DNA of 64,000 nucleotides from contig WSLY01000002.1 of NCBI GenBank assembly GCA_013316825.1, forward strand, positions 124,001 to 188,000, read 5' to 3'. Below are positions 8,907-16,967 of the stretch, piece by piece. This DNA comes from Lachnospiraceae bacterium. GTDB taxonomy: Bacteria; Bacillota; Clostridia; Lachnospirales; Lachnospiraceae. Below the pieces are notes generated by a model. That model had not been told where the DNA came from and searched no databases. It saw only the letters and a list, made by a program, of their open reading frames with translations. The stretch's first letter is position 1. Every line of letters starts with the position of its first letter. The position numbers were made by a program, and so were the translations under genes.

Positions 8907-10035
8907 TTTTATACCCCATGTCCGCTTCGGCGGACTTCATATGCCGCAATGCATCGGCAATGACCCCGCTCGGACTGTAATCCTCCAGTAAGGATTCTAT
9001 TCGGTAGGATGCGTGGTTTTCTTCAAAGACTTCCATCGCATCAATGTCGCCGCCATACAGAACTGCATTCCTGCCGATTCCCTCCTGCCGCTCCGTCGCC
9101 TTTCGCATGATAAGGCAGGGCTTTCCCATATAGTGCAGTTCCTCCTGATTGCTGCCGCCGTCCGTGATAACATACTGCGCGCCGTCAAGCAGCTTCATAA
9201 AATCAAAGTAATCGACACGCGGCAGAAGCACAAAATGCTTGTCCGCCTGCAGCCCCTTCAGGATTCCCATATCTGCAAACGTCACTTCCGTAATCTTATG
9301 AAGAATCAGCACGCACTTTCTTTTTTGGGCAAATTTCTCCACCCTGTCCATGACCTGTCTGACAAATTCTTTATTTGCCAGATTTTCCTGCCTGTGCATG
9401 ACAAATACAAAATAGTCCTGCTTCAGAATATCCTGCAGTCCTTTTGTCAGCACGGGCATATTCTTGGAATACTTCAGGCTGTCCAATATGGTATTGTATA
9501 CCGTATCCACAACCCTCCCTTTGGCTCGCCGCAGATTTTTGACGGGCTCTGCGCCCGGCGCAAAATGCACCCTTGCAAACCTGCTTGTGAGCAGCCTGTC
9601 TATCTCTTCCGGAAAGGGATTAAACAAATGATGGGAACGCAGCCCCGCCTCCACATGGCATACCACACAGCCCAGCTTTTTGCCGATGCGCGCGCCCATC
9701 AAGGTAGAAACCGTATCCCCGTGCACCACCATGGGCGCTCCCTTAAACACGCCCTTTCCAAACTTTTCTTCTATCTTTTCGGAAGCGCTGCGATACGTCT
9801 TTATAAACCATGCCAGCAACCCTTTTGCACTTTTTTTAATATCGCTCTCCCTGCTCAGTTCCAGAAACATGCCGTTTAACGGAATTTCTTTCATAATCCG
9901 GCTCTTTGTCAAATCATTTTGTCCCGAAGCTATGATATGACAGATACCGCCTTTTTTCATGCTGTCAAGAATCACGGGAAATACCTTAATAAGCTCTGCT
10001 TCCGTACCTAAAAAAAAGAAAATATTTTTGTTCAT
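8896..10035 (-). CDS. UDP-N-acetylglucosamine 2-epimerase-like protein
   Basis: A 379-residue GT-B-fold epimerase-like protein. Catalytic-site motifs of the WecB family are visible: HGDTVST (Asp), CHVEAGLRS (Glu), FPEEIDR (Glu, Arg) and MHRQEN (His). Known members interconvert UDP-GlcNAc and UDP-ManNAc. It differs from standard WecB at the N-terminus, where the usual GTRPEAIK is GTEAELIK, so it belongs to a divergent branch and a different substrate is possible. GAGG lies before the ATG. It is the first gene behind the promoter at 10058-10086. No obvious ManNAc dehydrogenase accompanies it apart from the WbpO-like enzyme at 33059. Confidence 0.75.
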   Translation of the reverse strand: MNKNIFFFLGTEAELIKVFPVILDSMKKGGICHIIASGQNDLTKSRIMKEIPLNGMFLELSRESDIKKSAKGLLAWFIKTYRSASEKIEEKFGKGVFKGAPMVVHGDTVSTLMGARIGKKLGCVVCHVEAGLRSHHLFNPFPEEIDRLLTSRFARVHFAPGAEPVKNLRRAKGRVVDTVYNTILDSLKYSKNMPVLTKGLQDILKQDYFVFVMHRQENLANKEFVRQVMDRVEKFAQKRKCVLILHKITEVTFADMGILKGLQADKHFVLLPRVDYFDFMKLLDGAQYVITDGGSNQEELHYMGKPCLIMRKATERQEGIGRNAVLYGGDIDAMEVFEENHASYRIESLLEDYSPSGVIADALRHMKSAEADMGYKNGK

Positions 10036-10057
10036 GCCGTTTTTTCCTCTTCCTGCT

Positions 10058-10086
10058 ATTATAGTATAAGCTCAGGTTGATTACAA
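10058..10086 (-). promoter_or_regulatory. Sigma-A-like promoter for the 2-epimerase/GT2/flippase unit
   Basis: On the minus strand: -35 TTGTAA (10081-10086, overlapping the stop codon of the preceding GT2), a 17-base spacer and a perfect -10 TATAAT (10058-10063). The expected start near 10051 leaves a short leader of about 16 bases. It occupies the whole 45-base gap. Confidence 0.7.
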
Positions 10087-11139
10087 ACTTTTTATCCTTT
10101 CATACTTCCAAAACAAATACAACTCTATTTTGGAGAAAAGCCCTCTTTTTTCCACTACGCGCAACACCCTCTTTGTTCTGGAGGAAGTCCTGATTTTTCT
10201 GCAGTACGCAATCACGTCCCGTCCGGCAGCCGAGTCCCCGATAACGGCAATCTGCCTCCGGAAATCCTTTGAAAAAAACAGCGTCTTGAAATCCAGGCAC
10301 GCCGATAGCATATTGTCAAACATATAACAGGCATACAGGCATAGCTGTCCGTGCAGCATATCCTGCCATTTTGCATACCGTAAGAACTGTTCTCTCATGC
10401 CGTCAATCAGCTTTAATATCTCGTCTGCATAAAATAACTTCTTCATGGAATGCGACATGGAGCTTTGCCGTATCCGGTAATAACACAGATACTGTTCTTT
10501 CAGATAGCAGATGCTGTTTGCCGCAAGAAGCATGGGATAAAAGCAGGCGGCGTCCTCGCCCAGCTTAATTTTCTCATCCACCTGCATCTGTATCGGTTCC
10601 AGCAGGCTTCTTTTAAAAATCTTCCCCCACACGCACGGCAGAAAACCAAATGAAAAATACTCCCCTTTACACAGCATATGCGGATACACTTCCTGAATCA
10701 ATTCCTCCTTGGAATACCTGCCTCCCCGCATATTCTGCGTTGTCTCTGCTTCTTTTTCCGGATATGCACTGATAAAGTCCGCAATCACAATATCCGCCGT
10801 TTGTGTAACGGCACACTCGCAAAGCGTCCCAAACATATGCGCCGACACCCAGTCATCACCGTCCACATAAGCCGCATACTCGCCCCGCGCTTTTGCAAGT
10901 CCGGCTTTTCTGGCACTGACAAGACCGCCGTTTTCCTTGTGGATAACGTGCACCCTTGCATCGTTTTTGGCATAACCGTCACAGATTTCACCCGTGCCGT
11001 CCCTGGAGCCGTCATCCACAAGCAGCAGTTCAAAGTCCGTAAAATCCTGTGCCAAAATACTGTCTACGCATTCTCTTATATAATTTTCCACATTATAAGC
11101 AGGTACAACAATGCTCAAAAAAGGGATTTTATTTTCCAT
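10081..11139 (-). CDS. Glycosyltransferase family 2 (EpsJ-like)
   Basis: A 352-residue GT2. It has LSIVVPAYNVENYI, LLVDDGSRDGTGEICD, HKENGGLVSARKAG and AAYVDGDDWVS, the standard order of UDP-binding, acceptor-loop and metal-binding motifs in EpsJ-type enzymes. It overlaps the preceding GT2 by 25 bases and has AGGA before its ATG. It is one of four similar GT2s (10081, 11115, 13213, 15939), probably each adding one sugar of a long repeat. Specificity cannot be inferred. Confidence 0.88.
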   Translation of the reverse strand: MENKIPFLSIVVPAYNVENYIRECVDSILAQDFTDFELLLVDDGSRDGTGEICDGYAKNDARVHVIHKENGGLVSARKAGLAKARGEYAAYVDGDDWVSAHMFGTLCECAVTQTADIVIADFISAYPEKEAETTQNMRGGRYSKEELIQEVYPHMLCKGEYFSFGFLPCVWGKIFKRSLLEPIQMQVDEKIKLGEDAACFYPMLLAANSICYLKEQYLCYYRIRQSSMSHSMKKLFYADEILKLIDGMREQFLRYAKWQDMLHGQLCLYACYMFDNMLSACLDFKTLFFSKDFRRQIAVIGDSAAGRDVIAYCRKIRTSSRTKRVLRVVEKRGLFSKIELYLFWKYERIKSL

Positions 11140-12149
11140 ATTTTACGTCCTACCGCCCTTATTACGCCCATTGTTTTTTTACAAAAGGTCTCCGCAGAAA
11201 CATAGACACTGTGCAACAGCGGATGCAGGGCAAAACACTTGTACCTTCTGCGCAAATCAGAAGGAATTTCTTGCAAGAATGCTTTGTCCGCCATCATGTC
11301 CTTAAAAACCGCCCGCATGTGCTTTAAAAATTCCTTTGCCTCGGGCTGGGACTTTAGTATTTTATGTTTGGTGACTGCATAGTGCAGCATATGCTCTTTT
11401 GTAAAAGCCGCCATCTGCCCGTATCCGTTTTCCACAAGAAAAGCAAGCCGCTCCTCATAAGCCTGCCAGCCGTCGCTATAATAGTTCCATTTCCGGCTGC
11501 TGGTTATGCTGCCCTCCCGCTGCACATAATAATACAATTTTTCCTTTATATAAGCTGTTTTTTTACAGGCGTGCAAAATGAAGTGTATCGCCGACTCATC
11601 ATCATGAATCCGTCCTTTGATATAACCGTGCTTTTCAAACACCTTCTTTTTATACAGCTTATTCCATGCAACCACTGTCTGCAGGTTCCGGTAATACAAC
11701 TGGTTCATAACCTCCCTGCCCTCATAGCACACAGGCTCGGAAAGCTTTTCCATGGACGGATACACAGGCTCTTCTTTATCGGATACGAGGCAAAAATCGC
11801 ACACCACAATATCCGCATCCGTTTTTTTCATGGTTTCATATAGAATTTTTGCCATATCAGGATGAATATAGTCATCTTCATCTACAAACATGATATATGC
11901 GCCTGTTGCCGCCGCAAGGCCTGCATTCCTCGCATCGGACAGACCGCCGTTTTCTTTATTGACGACCTTTATCCTATCATCGATACAGGCAAACTCCCTG
12001 CATATTTTTTCGCTGTTGTCAGGTGAGCCGTCATTCACCAGTACAATCTCCAGATTGGCAATACTCTGGTTCCTGATTGCGCCGATACACCGTCCCAACC
12101 ACTGTTCTCCCATATAGACAGGCACAATTACACTAATGATATCTTCCAC
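11115..12149 (-). CDS. Glycosyltransferase family 2 (EpsJ-like), GTG start
   Basis: A 344-residue GT2 with ISVIVPVYMGEQWLG, VLVNDGSPDNSEKICR, NKENGGLSDARNAG and IMFVDEDDYIH; the last gives an acidic metal site of the DEDD form. The start is GTG at 12149 with AAAGGA six bases upstream. It lies 32 bases after the epimerase gene and runs 25 bases into the next GT2. The C-terminal part (about 220-330) is helical and basic, as in other capsule GT2s. Confidence 0.87.
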   Translation of the reverse strand: MEDIISVIVPVYMGEQWLGRCIGAIRNQSIANLEIVLVNDGSPDNSEKICREFACIDDRIKVVNKENGGLSDARNAGLAAATGAYIMFVDEDDYIHPDMAKILYETMKKTDADIVVCDFCLVSDKEEPVYPSMEKLSEPVCYEGREVMNQLYYRNLQTVVAWNKLYKKKVFEKHGYIKGRIHDDESAIHFILHACKKTAYIKEKLYYYVQREGSITSSRKWNYYSDGWQAYEERLAFLVENGYGQMAAFTKEHMLHYAVTKHKILKSQPEAKEFLKHMRAVFKDMMADKAFLQEIPSDLRRRYKCFALHPLLHSVYVSAETFCKKTMGVIRAVGRKIWKIKSLF

Positions 12150-12181
12150 TGTTTTTCCTTTTATTTTGGCTTTCCGAATCC

Positions 12182-13135
12182 TTAGAGCTCCTGATAAAAC
12201 GCCGCAAGCCTTTTTATGCCTTCTTCCAATCCGATTGGTTCGAGCTTGCCAAAATCCCTTTCATATCTGCTGATATCCAGAATATTTACAGGCACATCTA
12301 CCGGACGCCCCGGCTGGTATCTGATCTGGGGCTGTTCCCCGATTACGCCGGCGATAACCGCTATCACCTCGTTGAGAGAATACCCCCTGCCGCTTCCCAG
12401 ATTATACAAACGATGGCTTCCCCCATCACCTGCAATCCGTAAGATACCGTCTATGGCATCGTCAATATAAATATAATCCCGAATGACCGTTCCGTCCCCG
12501 TACACCTGAATCGGTTCGCCGCGAACTGCCCGCCATGTAAAGGTAGTCACCGCTCCCTGTATGCCGTTCGGTTTCTGATAAGGACCATAGGGATTCGAAA
12601 GACGCACTATCCGATAATCCAGTCCGTACATCTGCCGGTAAAGGTATAACGCCTTTTCTATACTTAATTTCTGCAGTCCGTATATCGTAATAGGAGAAGC
12701 CTCGTCCTCTTCCTTACAATGCCCCGTGTGTTCTTTTCCGTAAACAGTTCCGCCAGAAGACAAAAAAACCACTTTAGGGATACCTGCGCTGACACATGCA
12801 TCCAAAAAGTGAATGGTTGAAATCAGATTCTCTTCCATTTCCATCGCCATATTGACGTTTGAGTTCGTCGGGCAGGTTGTGCTGATAAGATGATAAACGG
12901 TTTCTACCTCCTTCAGACACGAAAGCCGCCGCAGCCAGTCATTTTTTGTGTATTCTGCAAAAGAGCCCTCCGCAAACAGGACTTCGCCCGCCTTTTCCGC
13001 TTCCAAAACCGCCGTCTGGTACCGGACGTTTTCCCTATCAAATAAAACCAGTTTTTTCTGCTCTTTCAAAAGCCTTGCAGTCAGATTTGTGCCGATAAAG
13101 CCTGCCGCTCCTAAAATTAACGTTTTATCCCTCAT
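12182..13135 (-). CDS. NAD-dependent sugar epimerase/dehydratase, GalE-like extended SDR
   Basis: A 317-residue extended short-chain dehydrogenase. The cofactor motif is GAAGFIG near residue 8, the catalytic triad is seen as SSGGTVYG followed by YGLQK (Tyr-x-x-x-Lys), and the middle has RLSNPYGPYQ and DYIYIDDAIDGI. It is likely a nucleotide-sugar 4-epimerase making a galacto- or gluco-configured donor for the surrounding GTs. A GDP-fucose synthase or PseB role is not supported by the motifs. ATG at 13135 is preferred over an upstream frame extension (21 hydrophobic residues) that would overlap the promoter. Confidence 0.75.
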   Translation of the reverse strand: MRDKTLILGAAGFIGTNLTARLLKEQKKLVLFDRENVRYQTAVLEAEKAGEVLFAEGSFAEYTKNDWLRRLSCLKEVETVYHLISTTCPTNSNVNMAMEMEENLISTIHFLDACVSAGIPKVVFLSSGGTVYGKEHTGHCKEEDEASPITIYGLQKLSIEKALYLYRQMYGLDYRIVRLSNPYGPYQKPNGIQGAVTTFTWRAVRGEPIQVYGDGTVIRDYIYIDDAIDGILRIAGDGGSHRLYNLGSGRGYSLNEVIAVIAGVIGEQPQIRYQPGRPVDVPVNILDISRYERDFGKLEPIGLEEGIKRLAAFYQEL

Positions 13136-13182
13136 ACGCTTCCATTTACCCTCGTGATACCAAAAAATGACTGTTCCAACTA

Positions 13183-13211
13183 AATATAGCATAGTCATCA
13201 GGGATAGTCAA
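13183..13211 (-). promoter_or_regulatory. Sigma-A-like promoter for the epimerase/GT2/GT2 unit
   Basis: On the minus strand: -35 TTGACT (13206-13211), a 17-base spacer, an extended TGC and -10 TATATT (13183-13188). The expected start near 13176 gives a leader of about 41 bases before 13135. It sits in the 77-base gap after the GT2 ending at 13213. Confidence 0.75.
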
Positions 13212-13212
13212 A

Positions 13213-14205
13213 TTACCTGATTTTTTCATACAGCCATGCCAATAAATACACCCTGCTTCTCCACATCAAATAGCTTCCCCGTCCCATCGTACCCTTTTTC
13301 TGTACAAGACTTTTCTGAAAATACCCGTCCGCCGTGATACGGCTTTTTTCCACAAATTTGGCAAATCCGCTTAGGGGGCAGCCCGCAGATTCCAGATTGG
13401 CAAAAGCATTCTGCATGTATTCCCAATACCTTGTAAAAAACAGGGGAATGTCCTCTGGGGGCGCTTGCCATTTTTGGCAATAGTCCCACAACGCGCCCAG
13501 AATTTTTTTGTGAATGGCATAAAAATTTTTCCGATACCGGTTATCCAGACTAACCTGCCCGTTGCGGACATAGTAGTAGGGTACTTGGTTCAAAATCACA
13601 ATCCGGCAGTTTCCCGCCGCATCCAGATACTGCAGATTAAACAGCAAATCCTCAGCTATGCTGATTTTCTCCTCCATAGCCAGTCCGTGTCTCTTTATGA
13701 TATCGGCGTGGTAGAGCTTATTGACCGGAGAGTTTAATAAGTATCTGGCTGAAAATTTGAGTACGTCGCACCTTTCCGCCACAGAACGTTCTGCCTTTTC
13801 ATAGACAAGGTTCTGTTCTGCCACACTGTTGTTTTCACTGACAATCCGAAGGGCAGTCCAGCAGAAAGCATCCTCCCCCGCCTCCGTCTGCGCTTTTATC
13901 AGACTTTCGCAGTAATCATCGGGAAGATAATCGTCGCCGTCCACAAACAAAAGGTATCTGCCTTCCGCCATTTTCATTCCTGTGTTTCTTGTGTGGGACA
14001 CCCCGCCGTTTTCTTTGTGGCATACCCTGATTCTGTCGTCCTGTCCGGCAAGCCTGTCGCAAAGCGCACCGCTTCCATCCCCTGACCCGTCGTCAATCAG
14101 CAGGATTTCCAAATCCCCATAGCTCTGCCTTTGTATGCTTTCCACACACCGTTCAATTGTTTTTTCCGCATTGTACACCGGTACAATTACACTGATATAC
14201 GGCAC
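13213..14205 (-). CDS. Glycosyltransferase family 2 (EpsJ-like), GTG start
   Basis: A 330-residue GT2 with ISVIVPVYNAEKTIER, LLIDDGSGDGSGALCD, HKENGGVSHTRNTG and LLFVDGDDYLPDDY. The start is GTG at 14205, with AAGGAGAG seven bases upstream lying within the last codons of the GT6 gene. The two-base spacing to GT6 means coupled translation, so this enzyme probably acts on the same repeat unit as the GT11-GT6 pair. Last gene of the promoter-25885 unit. Confidence 0.88.
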   Translation of the reverse strand: MPYISVIVPVYNAEKTIERCVESIQRQSYGDLEILLIDDGSGDGSGALCDRLAGQDDRIRVCHKENGGVSHTRNTGMKMAEGRYLLFVDGDDYLPDDYCESLIKAQTEAGEDAFCWTALRIVSENNSVAEQNLVYEKAERSVAERCDVLKFSARYLLNSPVNKLYHADIIKRHGLAMEEKISIAEDLLFNLQYLDAAGNCRIVILNQVPYYYVRNGQVSLDNRYRKNFYAIHKKILGALWDYCQKWQAPPEDIPLFFTRYWEYMQNAFANLESAGCPLSGFAKFVEKSRITADGYFQKSLVQKKGTMGRGSYLMWRSRVYLLAWLYEKIR

Positions 14206-14207
14206 GC

Positions 14208-15026
14208 TTACTCTCCTTTTCCAAACCGGCTTACCACTGCCCTGATTCGCCTGCGAATGGCAATTTTACTCTTTAACCGTCCGGCATAAAGCTTCAGCCG
14301 TCCGGCAATGCTTTCCGCTTTTATGGCTTCCACGTCAAAATACTTGCTTTTGTCCCGAAGCAGCATGGTCGGCTCATAGGGCAAATCCCACCCCTCGGGA
14401 AACCCGTAGCAGGGCGGCAGTACTTTGACATCCTCCCGTCCGATGATATACCGGTTTAGATGAGACTCGTCATGCCAGACGGCAACCACGCCGTTTGCAG
14501 TATCCGCGTCCACATTTTCTTTCAGTTTATGCACCATTTCCATATAGGGTCCGGTTTTGCCGCCGTTTAAACCGCCCATCACATAATACCTGCCCTCTCC
14601 GAAGGGCACATACGCTTTGCTTTTGGGATTTCTGTCATAGGTCATCTCATCCGGATGTTTTCCGTGTCCGCTGGCATGTTCCGCCGCCAGCAGGTCTTCT
14701 TTTGTCGGAAGAAATTCCGCTTCCGTCACCGTTTTTACACACAAAAAATTGGCGTTGATAAAAAAGGTATATGCATAATCCTGCCACCGTTTCTCTTCTC
14801 TGGCAAACAAAGAAAACCGCTGTAAGGTATTGTCCGGCCACCCCAGATTTTTCTGCGGGATGATGCAGACATTTTCCCTGTCCGAAAAAGGCAGAGCCTT
14901 GGCGTCCGTAAACAAAAAATATGTTTTCTTTGTCTGCGGCAGAAAATTTTTCTCAAAGCTTTCATAAAATTCCTTCCAAAACACGGTATACTTACCTGTG
15001 GCAATATAAAGAATTGCTGCTTTCAT
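14208..15026 (-). CDS. Glycosyltransferase family 6 (ABO/alpha-1,3-Gal(NAc) transferase-like)
   Basis: A 272-residue soluble protein with the GT6 hallmarks: AILYIATGKY at the start, FFINANFLCV (Asn-Ala-Asn at 91-93), YYVMGGLNGGKT (148-158) and AVWHDESHLNRY (182-193). GT6 includes the human blood-group A and B enzymes, which add alpha-1,3 GalNAc or Gal to a fucosylated Gal. Vertebrate members have DxD where this one has NAN, and bacterial members typically carry NxN. At the positions matching human 266 and 268 I read Met and Gly, a mixed B-like/A-like pair, so the donor cannot be called. It lies directly after an alpha-1,2-fucosyltransferase gene. GGAGG is seven bases before the ATG. Confidence 0.87.
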   Translation of the reverse strand: MKAAILYIATGKYTVFWKEFYESFEKNFLPQTKKTYFLFTDAKALPFSDRENVCIIPQKNLGWPDNTLQRFSLFAREEKRWQDYAYTFFINANFLCVKTVTEAEFLPTKEDLLAAEHASGHGKHPDEMTYDRNPKSKAYVPFGEGRYYVMGGLNGGKTGPYMEMVHKLKENVDADTANGVVAVWHDESHLNRYIIGREDVKVLPPCYGFPEGWDLPYEPTMLLRDKSKYFDVEAIKAESIAGRLKLYAGRLKSKIAIRRRIRAVVSRFGKGE

Positions 15027-15051
15027 ACAAATACCTCCTTACCATTATCAC

Positions 15052-15945
15052 TCACAAACCCTCTCGCGTTACCTCGCCTTCACCGTTTATCCGCACCGTG
15101 CACAATCCATAATACACATCCGTGCCCTCTGAAGTATTTAGCCATTTATCCGGCGCGGCGACGATTTTATCCTGCCGCGGATTCAGCCATGCTCCCCACC
15201 AGCTAAAACTGCTGTTGGCAAGAATGTGATGGCGGCAGCAGCTCATCAGCGCCATGTCCACATAGGCATTATCCTCGCCTGCACAGTCCACAAAGACCAC
15301 ATTTTCTCCTTCCGCCGCCCTTCCCCAATCAGCATCATTGGTAAACAGGTAAAACACGCAGTCTCCCAGCTTTTCCGCCATATACCTTTTGGCGCTCTCA
15401 TAATACGCCTGCGTGCAGATGCCGCCGTATATGGGCGCAAACTTGCCGCTCAGATAATCTCCCCGCCTGACATGCAGGCTGACGGCATTTGTGCGCTCCA
15501 TCCGTTCCCGAAAGCACAGCGCTTCCTTGGGGAAATGTGCCCAGTCAAAAACAAACTCCTGCCGAAGCTTTTCTTTTACGCTTTCAAAATACCGTTCACT
15601 CTGCCAGTATCCTACAAGGCAGGCATCCTTCTGTGCAAATACCGCTTCCTCAAAGGTAAGCGCATCCTTTTCCTGATATACCTTTTCTTTTCTCCCAAAC
15701 AGCTTCCGCCTCACCCGATGCCATAAGAGCAAGGAGGAATCGGTCAAATCATTGTATGCCGCCCTTGTACCCTTTTGATAAGACAGCGGGAAAATTTTCT
15801 CCAGATGATTGTCATATCTGCCGATCTCCCCATAATGGGTGAAATCGTCCATATAAACGTCCTTCCCCGCCTCCTGCAATGCCTTATACAATGCATAGGC
15901 AAACATTTGATTTCCCATTCCGCCCGCCATTTGTACCATCAACAT
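15052..15945 (-). CDS. Glycosyltransferase family 11, alpha-1,2-fucosyltransferase
   Basis: A 297-residue soluble GT-B enzyme. GT11 motifs are GGMGNQMFAYA (8-18), the GDP-fucose-binding HVRRGDY (158-164), FTNDADW (about 201-207) and ANSSFSWWGAWL (243-254). Known members add alpha-1,2-linked fucose to galactose. A longer frame runs to 15987, but the conserved N-terminus begins at the ATG at 15945, which overlaps the previous stop by seven bases. GDP-fucose synthesis genes (gmd, fcl) are not in the window, so the donor must come from elsewhere or the enzyme is non-functional here. The GT6 gene follows 25 bases later. Confidence 0.9.
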   Translation of the reverse strand: MLMVQMAGGMGNQMFAYALYKALQEAGKDVYMDDFTHYGEIGRYDNHLEKIFPLSYQKGTRAAYNDLTDSSLLLWHRVRRKLFGRKEKVYQEKDALTFEEAVFAQKDACLVGYWQSERYFESVKEKLRQEFVFDWAHFPKEALCFRERMERTNAVSLHVRRGDYLSGKFAPIYGGICTQAYYESAKRYMAEKLGDCVFYLFTNDADWGRAAEGENVVFVDCAGEDNAYVDMALMSCCRHHILANSSFSWWGAWLNPRQDKIVAAPDKWLNTSEGTDVYYGLCTVRINGEGEVTREGL

Positions 15946-16967
15946 TTTTTCTTTTCCATCCTTTTCAGTCTGAGCGGCAATATCCACGCATCGTTGACCG
16001 CCATAAACACACGAAATAAAAAAGGCGAAAACATAAATATTTTCATTTTTATCCGCTCCGTCTTCGCGGCAATTTCCATCCCGTATACCTCTGGGAAAGT
16101 ACTCTTTCTTTCCCGCAATAATTGTACCACTTCTTTTTTATGCCTGCGCACAGCCTTATTTTCTTTTTTAAACAAATCCCTGTAGAGCACAAGCAGCCGC
16201 TTATACCAGTAATATCTGTGCAGGCACAGCGGTTCGGAATTGGGAAGCTCTTTTAAAAAGCTCTCCTTGTCGATATAAGACGGAAGCAAATCCGTAAAAT
16301 ACTTCTCCGTAAGCCCCGCACTCATAATACTGCCTTCCCTCTGGCAGACATAATTATAAAGGGCGCTGTCTATATACACGCCTTTCTGCACTTTACTCAA
16401 TATCTTTGCGGAAAAAACCACATCATCATACCATCTTCCCTCAGGAAATCTTTCTTCCCCCAGCAAATCCCTTCTGTACAGCTTATTCCACGCCGCATGT
16501 TGAATCAGAAATTCTTCTTCCTCCCTCAGACACTGGATAAGCATGGAATAGGGTTCTGTATACACGGTAATTTTATTTGTGGAGCCATCCAACTGGTAGC
16601 CGCTATAAATCTGACGGTATCTGCAGACCACCAAATCCGCATTCTTCCCCACTGCCTGCTCCGCCATCTTTTCATACATATCCGTATCTATCCAGTCGTC
16701 CCCGTCCGCAAAAGCAATATAATCCCCTGTGGCATGTGCAATTCCGGTATTCCTTGCAACGGAAAGTCCGCCGTTTTTTCTGTGGACAACCTTAATTCTG
16801 TCATCCTTCTCCTGATAGGCATCACAGATTTTACCCGAACCGTCCGTGGAACCGTCATCCACCAAAATGATTTCCAAATTCCGATAGCTCTGTCCTATAA
16901 TGGATTCGATACAACGGGCAATCAGGGTTTCCGTATTATAAACCGCCACCACAACCGAAATCAGCAT
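15939..16967 (-). CDS. Glycosyltransferase family 2 (EpsJ-like)
   Basis: A 342-residue GT2 with ISVVVAVYNTETLIAR, ILVDDGSTDGSGKICD, HRKNGGLSVARNTG and IAFADGDDWIDTD. The gene overlaps GT4 upstream and GT11 downstream by seven bases each, so three glycosyltransferases are translationally linked. GGAGAG precedes the ATG. In a repeat carrying Fuc-alpha-1,2-Gal, this or the following GT2 would be candidates for adding the galactose, but specificity is not readable from motifs. Confidence 0.87.
   Translation of the reverse strand: MLISVVVAVYNTETLIARCIESIIGQSYRNLEIILVDDGSTDGSGKICDAYQEKDDRIKVVHRKNGGLSVARNTGIAHATGDYIAFADGDDWIDTDMYEKMAEQAVGKNADLVVCRYRQIYSGYQLDGSTNKITVYTEPYSMLIQCLREEEEFLIQHAAWNKLYRRDLLGEERFPEGRWYDDVVFSAKILSKVQKGVYIDSALYNYVCQREGSIMSAGLTEKYFTDLLPSYIDKESFLKELPNSEPLCLHRYYWYKRLLVLYRDLFKKENKAVRRHKKEVVQLLRERKSTFPEVYGMEIAAKTERIKMKIFMFSPFLFRVFMAVNDAWILPLRLKRMEKKKC

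Noticed and set aside
9013..9879. A 288-codon open frame on the plus strand.
   Set aside because: It is wholly antisense to the 2-epimerase gene, has no recognisable domain or ribosome binding site, and is rich in His, Arg and Cys as expected of a shadow frame.
12182..13135. Considered as GDP-L-fucose synthase to feed the GT11 enzyme.
   Set aside because: Motifs follow GalE-like 4-epimerases, and no GDP-mannose 4,6-dehydratase is nearby.
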